Origin: UBA1206 sp045643125
GTDB lineage: Bacteria > Bacillota > Clostridia > Oscillospirales > CAG-382
Direction: 5' to 3'
DNA length: 14,657 nucleotides
NCBI GenBank assembly: GCA_045643125.1
Contig: JAZUKE010000017.1
Coordinates: forward strand, 1 to 14,657
Positions 13,063 to 14,657 of this stretch are shown here, in pieces. Each line of letters opens with the position of its first letter. The stretch's first letter is position 1. Both the position numbers and the translations under genes were made by a program. Under the pieces are notes generated by a model. That model made no database searches and was not told the DNA's origin. It worked only from the letters and a program-made list of their open reading frames with translations.

Positions 13063-14148
13063 TCAAATTTCATCTGAAAGAGCCCATTTTGTGTAAAGGA
13101 TCGAGCAATATTTATCATTTTTATACATCTGATAATAAACCGTGAGTATGTCGCCGTTCGGAAGCTCGACGCTCGACGGATATCCGAGGTCGTGAGTGGC
13201 TGATTCTTCGCTTATGACGATCTCTTTTCCGAAAGTCTTTCCGCCGTCGGAGCTGATGACTGCGCGTTCGCCGAACGGCTTTACGCGTCTGCCGTAGGTG
13301 ACGATCACTTTGCCGGACGAATGTACGAGTATGTGCGGAGGTGCGCCCTCAACGCCGAGGTCTTTCGGTGTCGTCCACGTTCTGCCGCCGTCATAGGAAA
13401 AGCAGGTGTATACTTTAAGCCCGCCGAGGTGTACGCGTATCGCGCCCATTATCGTTCCGTCGGGGAGAACTGCGGCGCAGGGCTCGTGCATCATAGAATA
13501 ATCAAGCTCCGGCGGACATTCGACCTTTGAGAGATAATCCCACGTTTTGCCGCCGTCACTGCTTTCAAACGCAAGAATGGCGTCTTTTTCATACTTTTCC
13601 GAAAAAAATTCCTTGCCGAGGTACAGAAGTTTTCCGTTCGGCAAAACTGTCGGCCCGTGCGGCGACGTGACGGGTACTCTTATCGCGTCGCTCCACGATT
13701 CTCCGCCGTCATCCGAAAGCTTGATAAAAGAGCCGTATTGCAGTTTTTCTTCCGGGAGATTGTCCCATATATTCATAACCGCGTCGGAAAGGTACTGATC
13801 GTTTTCCGCATTTTCGGAATACGGATCCGGTGCGAGGTGTCCGCGGTAAGCGCGGAGCAGTTCGGGCTTGTTATTGAACCAGGTAAGCAGCATTTTGCCT
13901 CCGCCGAGCGGCACTATCCCCGCGTCGCGGTCGTCCGCGCAGGTGTCGGTGACTATCCGGGGGCTTGACCAGGTCTTTCCGTCGTCGCGGCTCGTGTAAA
14001 GCAGGTCTTTGCCGAACGGACAGAGATGTCCGAGCCTGTGTCCCGAGCAGGACACAAAAATTTTTCCGTTTTCGTCACGGCAGACGGTGGGCCATCCGCG
14101 GTATCTGAAAAGTCCCTCCGTGCATCTGTCAACTATTCCGAATTCCAT
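13063..14148 (-). CDS. BNR-repeat sialidase-like protein (exo-alpha-sialidase family)
   Basis: A 361-residue protein with a six-bladed-propeller signature: five Asp-boxes, SRDDGKTW (53-60), SDDGGESW (145-152), SSDGGKTW (196-203), SYDGGRTW (251-258) and SSDGGKTF (299-306). An Arg-Pro motif near the start (RYRGWPT, 15-21), a glutamate in MHEPCAAVLPDG (220-231), Arg286/287 and Tyr338/339 could supply sialidase-type catalytic residues, but the assignment is tentative. No signal peptide or anchor is present, so it should act inside the cell, perhaps on imported glycan fragments. BNR propellers also occur in enzymes that are not sialidases, so the substrate is open. ATG at 14146-14148 has AGAAGG 6 bases upstream, and it has its own promoter. 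No sialic-acid transport or catabolic genes are adjacent. Confidence 0.78.
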   Translation of the reverse strand: MEFGIVDRCTEGLFRYRGWPTVCRDENGKIFVSCSGHRLGHLCPFGKDLLYTSRDDGKTWSSPRIVTDTCADDRDAGIVPLGGGKMLLTWFNNKPELLRAYRGHLAPDPYSENAENDQYLSDAVMNIWDNLPEEKLQYGSFIKLSDDGGESWSDAIRVPVTSPHGPTVLPNGKLLYLGKEFFSEKYEKDAILAFESSDGGKTWDYLSKVECPPELDYSMMHEPCAAVLPDGTIMGAIRVHLGGLKVYTCFSYDGGRTWTTPKDLGVEGAPPHILVHSSGKVIVTYGRRVKPFGERAVISSDGGKTFGKEIVISEESATHDLGYPSSVELPNGDILTVYYQMYKNDKYCSILYTKWALSDEI

Positions 14149-14188
14149 AAAAAACCTTCTTTCACAAAAAACATACCAATTTTATAGG

Positions 14189-14217
14189 AGTATATCACAA
14201 ACAGAAGAAACCGTCAA
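14189..14217 (-). promoter_or_regulatory. Promoter of the sialidase-like gene
   Basis: On the minus strand TTGACG (14217-14212), a 17-base spacer and TATACT (14194-14189). The start should be near 14182, giving a leader of about 34 bases with no obvious structure. Confidence 0.8.
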
Positions 14218-14247
14218 TGAAAAAAGCAAATAAATCAATATTTCCTA

Positions 14248-14288
14248 TAAAAAAAATGCGCTTTCATCATTCAATGATAAAAGGGCAC
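14248..14288 (-). terminator. Intrinsic terminator upstream of the sialidase-like gene
   Basis: On the minus strand a stem of about 15-16 pairs with one mismatch (outer GTGC/GCAT, inner ATCATT/AATGAT, including two G-T pairs) ends in eight T and then ATAGG. It should stop minus-strand transcription coming from the gene at the right edge and isolate the promoter at 14189-14217. On the plus strand it is followed by five T. Confidence 0.8.
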
Positions 14289-14380
14289 TTTTTGATTTAT
14301 ATTTTTTCAATGGCGTAAAGAATGAGTATGCCTTTAGCCTGACGAAATCTTGGTTTTCTTTATAAATCCGTTTTCATGAG

Positions 14381-14475
14381 TCAATTCATATCATAATACA
14401 TTGGTTTGCACCCGTCTAAATAATACCCTTCATCATTTCATACTTTTACCTTACCAGTCCAAAATGCCTTTTTCG
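14381..14475 (-). pseudogene. Possible frameshifted 3' remnant of the right-edge gene
   Basis: Beyond the TGA at 14476 the minus strand still looks coding, in other frames. The +1 frame entered near 14502 reads AQRYSIDEKGILDW up to a TAA at about 14456, and the third frame then reads on, through a TGA, into NDEGYYLDGCKPMYYDMN ending at the TGA at 14381-14383. Three collinear coding-like pieces in three frames suggest one gene with at least two indels. The family is not recognised. From 14289 to 14380 I see nothing beyond AT-rich sequence. Confidence 0.35.
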
Positions 14476-14657
14476 TCAATTGAATATCGCTGTGCAGCGG
14501 AATCCGCCTTTTGTGGGACGAAGATCTCCATTTTTGTCTATGTCGCACTCGAAACACACCATATATTCTACACATACTTTCCCGCTTGAATTGACGTATA
14601 GCTCAACTTGATAATAATCTATTCCTGTTATCTCTTTTTCTTCTGCATTCAGATGTT
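14476..14657 (-). CDS. Partial hypothetical protein, C-terminal 59 codons, 5' end off the window
   Basis: An open frame enters from the right edge (first whole codon 14655-14653) and ends at TGA 14476-14478. It encodes a polar, soluble-looking segment beginning HLNAEEKEITGIDYYQVELY and containing SGKVCVEYMVCFECDIDKNG with three cysteines in a short stretch; the amino-acid mix and absence of stops over 59 codons suggest true coding. Codon choice is more AT-rich than in the other genes here. The end of the frame (CTAIFN) may be an artefact of a frameshift, because a better-looking continuation exists in the next frame. I do not recognise the family. Confidence 0.5.
   Translation of the reverse strand, partial: HLNAEEKEITGIDYYQVELYVNSSGKVCVEYMVCFECDIDKNGDLRPTKGGFRCTAIFN

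Noticed and set aside
1..14657. CRISPR array, tRNA or rRNA genes, insertion sequence or defence system
   Set aside because: No regularly spaced repeats, cloverleaf sequence, transposase-like reading frame or known defence protein was seen on either strand.

Overview
The window looks like chromosomal DNA of an anaerobic, probably gut-associated member of the Clostridia (Bacillota). The evidence is a type III glutamine synthetase, a DUF4317 protein, an Eis-like acetyltransferase, a GHL10-family glycosidase, a transcobalamin-like lipoprotein with an ECF S component, and very clean TTGACN-17-TATAAT promoters. I cannot name a genus. There is no plasmid, phage, CRISPR, rRNA or tRNA signature, and most of the window is ordinary, tightly packed core and accessory metabolism.

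Layout. (1) 1-1484, minus strand: promoter, cobalamin riboswitch with an intrinsic terminator, a small DUF4430-type (transcobalamin-like) lipoprotein, an overlapping ECF-type S component, and a closing terminator. This reads as a B12-repressible cobalamin (or related corrinoid) uptake unit. (2) 1523-4863, plus strand: promoter, glnN (type III glutamine synthetase) and a DUF4317 gene 9 bases downstream, closed by a hairpin shared with the next operon. (3) 9233-4876, minus strand: promoter, a Crp/Fnr-type regulator, a secreted membrane-anchored GHL10 glycosidase-like protein and an Eis-like GNAT acetyltransferase, with 3-base and ATGA junctions, so almost certainly one operon. (4) 9230-9660: a short, cysteine-bearing frame with a good ribosome binding site that seems to be frameshifted, a T7-tailed terminator and a perfect 13-bp inverted repeat. 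(5) 13060-9670, minus strand: promoter, gltX and glnS (glutamyl- and glutaminyl-tRNA synthetases), overlapping or touching. (6) 14217-13063, minus strand: a monocistronic BNR-repeat sialidase-like protein without a signal peptide. (7) 14248-14657: a strong terminator and, running off the right edge, the end of a gene that appears to be decaying through frameshifts in AT-richer DNA.

Together the genes cover glutamine synthesis and charging of Glu and Gln tRNAs (glnN, gltX, glnS), corrinoid uptake, and what may be an envelope-glycan module under its own Crp-type regulator. The most worthwhile items for follow-up are the riboswitch-controlled transcobalamin-like lipoprotein plus S-component pair and the Crp/GHL10/Eis operon. 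I see no wholly new system such as a defence island. All functional names come from recognising protein and RNA motifs by eye, without database searches.
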